64,000 nucleotides of DNA from an uncultured Prevotellaceae bacterium (GTDB lineage: Bacteria > Bacteroidota > Bacteroidia > Bacteroidales > Bacteroidaceae): assembly GCA_900314755.1 (NCBI GenBank), contig OMWH01000007.1, positions 1 to 64,000 of the forward strand. Direction: 5' to 3'. The position numbers and the translations under genes are program-made. This document shows positions 63,686 to 64,000 of the stretch, one piece after another. The notes beneath the pieces are model-generated. The model searched no databases and was not told the DNA's origin. It was given only the letters and a program-made list of their open reading frames with translations. Positions within the stretch are counted from its first letter, which is position 1; each line of letters opens with the position of its first letter.

Positions 63686-64000
63686 CTAAATCACGTACGC
63701 CTCAAACTGATGGGTCGTCCGTTTCTCCTCGGGTGGCAGTTTCATATAGTCGCCATAGGTGCGGTGCAGATAGTCGTCGTAGCCTACCATCATCTTATAG
63801 GTACGGTCCTCAAACTTCACATCCATCATCTTTTTCATGTCGGCAGCAGGGAAACAACCTTTTGCTGTAGCAGGTCCTGCCTCCGTCATGTGACAAAGCG
63901 TCCCAGTGGGTTTATGACGGATAATCAAATGGTCTATCCAACGGTTCAGCATCCCTACAGTAATCGGCAGGTTACGATAGCACAGGTAGGCAAGGCGGGA
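63686..64000 (-). CDS. LicD-family phosphotransferase, C-terminal part (runs off the window)
   Basis: The last 104 codons are present. The reading frame stays open to the end of the window (SRLAYLCYRNLPITVGMLNR...), so the start lies beyond it. The C-terminal block FEDRTYKMMVGYDDYLHRTYGDYMKLP is the LicD signature tail (YDxYLxxxYGDYMxLPP). LicD enzymes transfer phosphocholine or related groups from CDP donors to surface glycans. Its convergent position beside a LicC-like cytidylyltransferase supports a role in the same surface modification. Confidence 0.85.
   Translation of the reverse strand, partial: SRLAYLCYRNLPITVGMLNRWIDHLIIRHKPTGTLCHMTEAGPATAKGCFPAADMKKMMDVKFEDRTYKMMVGYDDYLHRTYGDYMKLPPEEKRTTHQFEAYVI

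Overview
The window is chromosomal DNA from a member of the Bacteroidota, most likely Prevotella or a close relative. The evidence is four SusC/SusD outer-membrane pairs, many lipoproteins, a Bacteroides-type tyrosine recombinase, BACON and DUF4302 proteins, a single-chain PurL, and almost every intergenic region carrying the Bacteroidota promoter signature (TTG or TTTG, 19-20 bases, then TAnnTTTG). No rRNA, CRISPR array or phage structural module was seen.

Layout. 0.2-6.5 kb: an OmpA-like lipoprotein, an intergenic region rich in repeats, purL and two half-size chromate transporters. 6.5-24.8 kb: an arabinan-type polysaccharide utilisation locus on the minus strand (SusC, SusD, surface glycan-binding protein, three GH43 enzymes, a membrane-spanning AraC-type regulator, a small beta-barrel protein and a GH127 beta-L-arabinofuranosidase). 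24.9-49.5 kb: two paralogous SusCD operons pointing away from each other (SusC1-SusD1-metallopeptidase-DUF4302-BACON on the minus strand, SusC2-SusD2-metallopeptidase-DUF4302 on the plus strand). Between them lies a segment with a third SusCD pair, a VapE-like P-loop ATPase and a tyrosine recombinase. 49.6-64 kb: an AAA/DUF4143 ATPase, an M43-like metalloprotease, a coiled-coil lipoprotein, rsmI, a DUF4836 lipoprotein, an FtsX-like permease, tRNA-Lys, free methionine sulfoxide reductase, metG, a uracil permease, a cytidylyltransferase-aminotransferase fusion, an opine-dehydrogenase-like protein and a truncated licD.

The most interesting system is a probable either/or expression switch. A 38-bp inverted repeat (37/38 matches) sits just 5' of SusC1 (33305-33342) and just 5' of SusC2 (42014-42051). 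Only the SusC1 side has a recognisable promoter, and that promoter lies inside the segment between the repeats. The recombinase gene starts next to the right repeat. Inversion of the 8.7-kb segment would move the promoter from the SusC1 operon to the SusC2 operon. Inside the segment, the VapE-like gene is bracketed by 95-96 bp foldable inverted repeats ending in a perfect 28-bp terminal repeat. A solo copy of the same element lies upstream of purL.

Two other patterns recur: arrays of 22-bp units in three intergenic regions, and 7-bp-period short repeats at gene boundaries and inside coding ends, including one that encodes a GH43 signal peptide. All homology calls come from reading the sequence; no database search was run.
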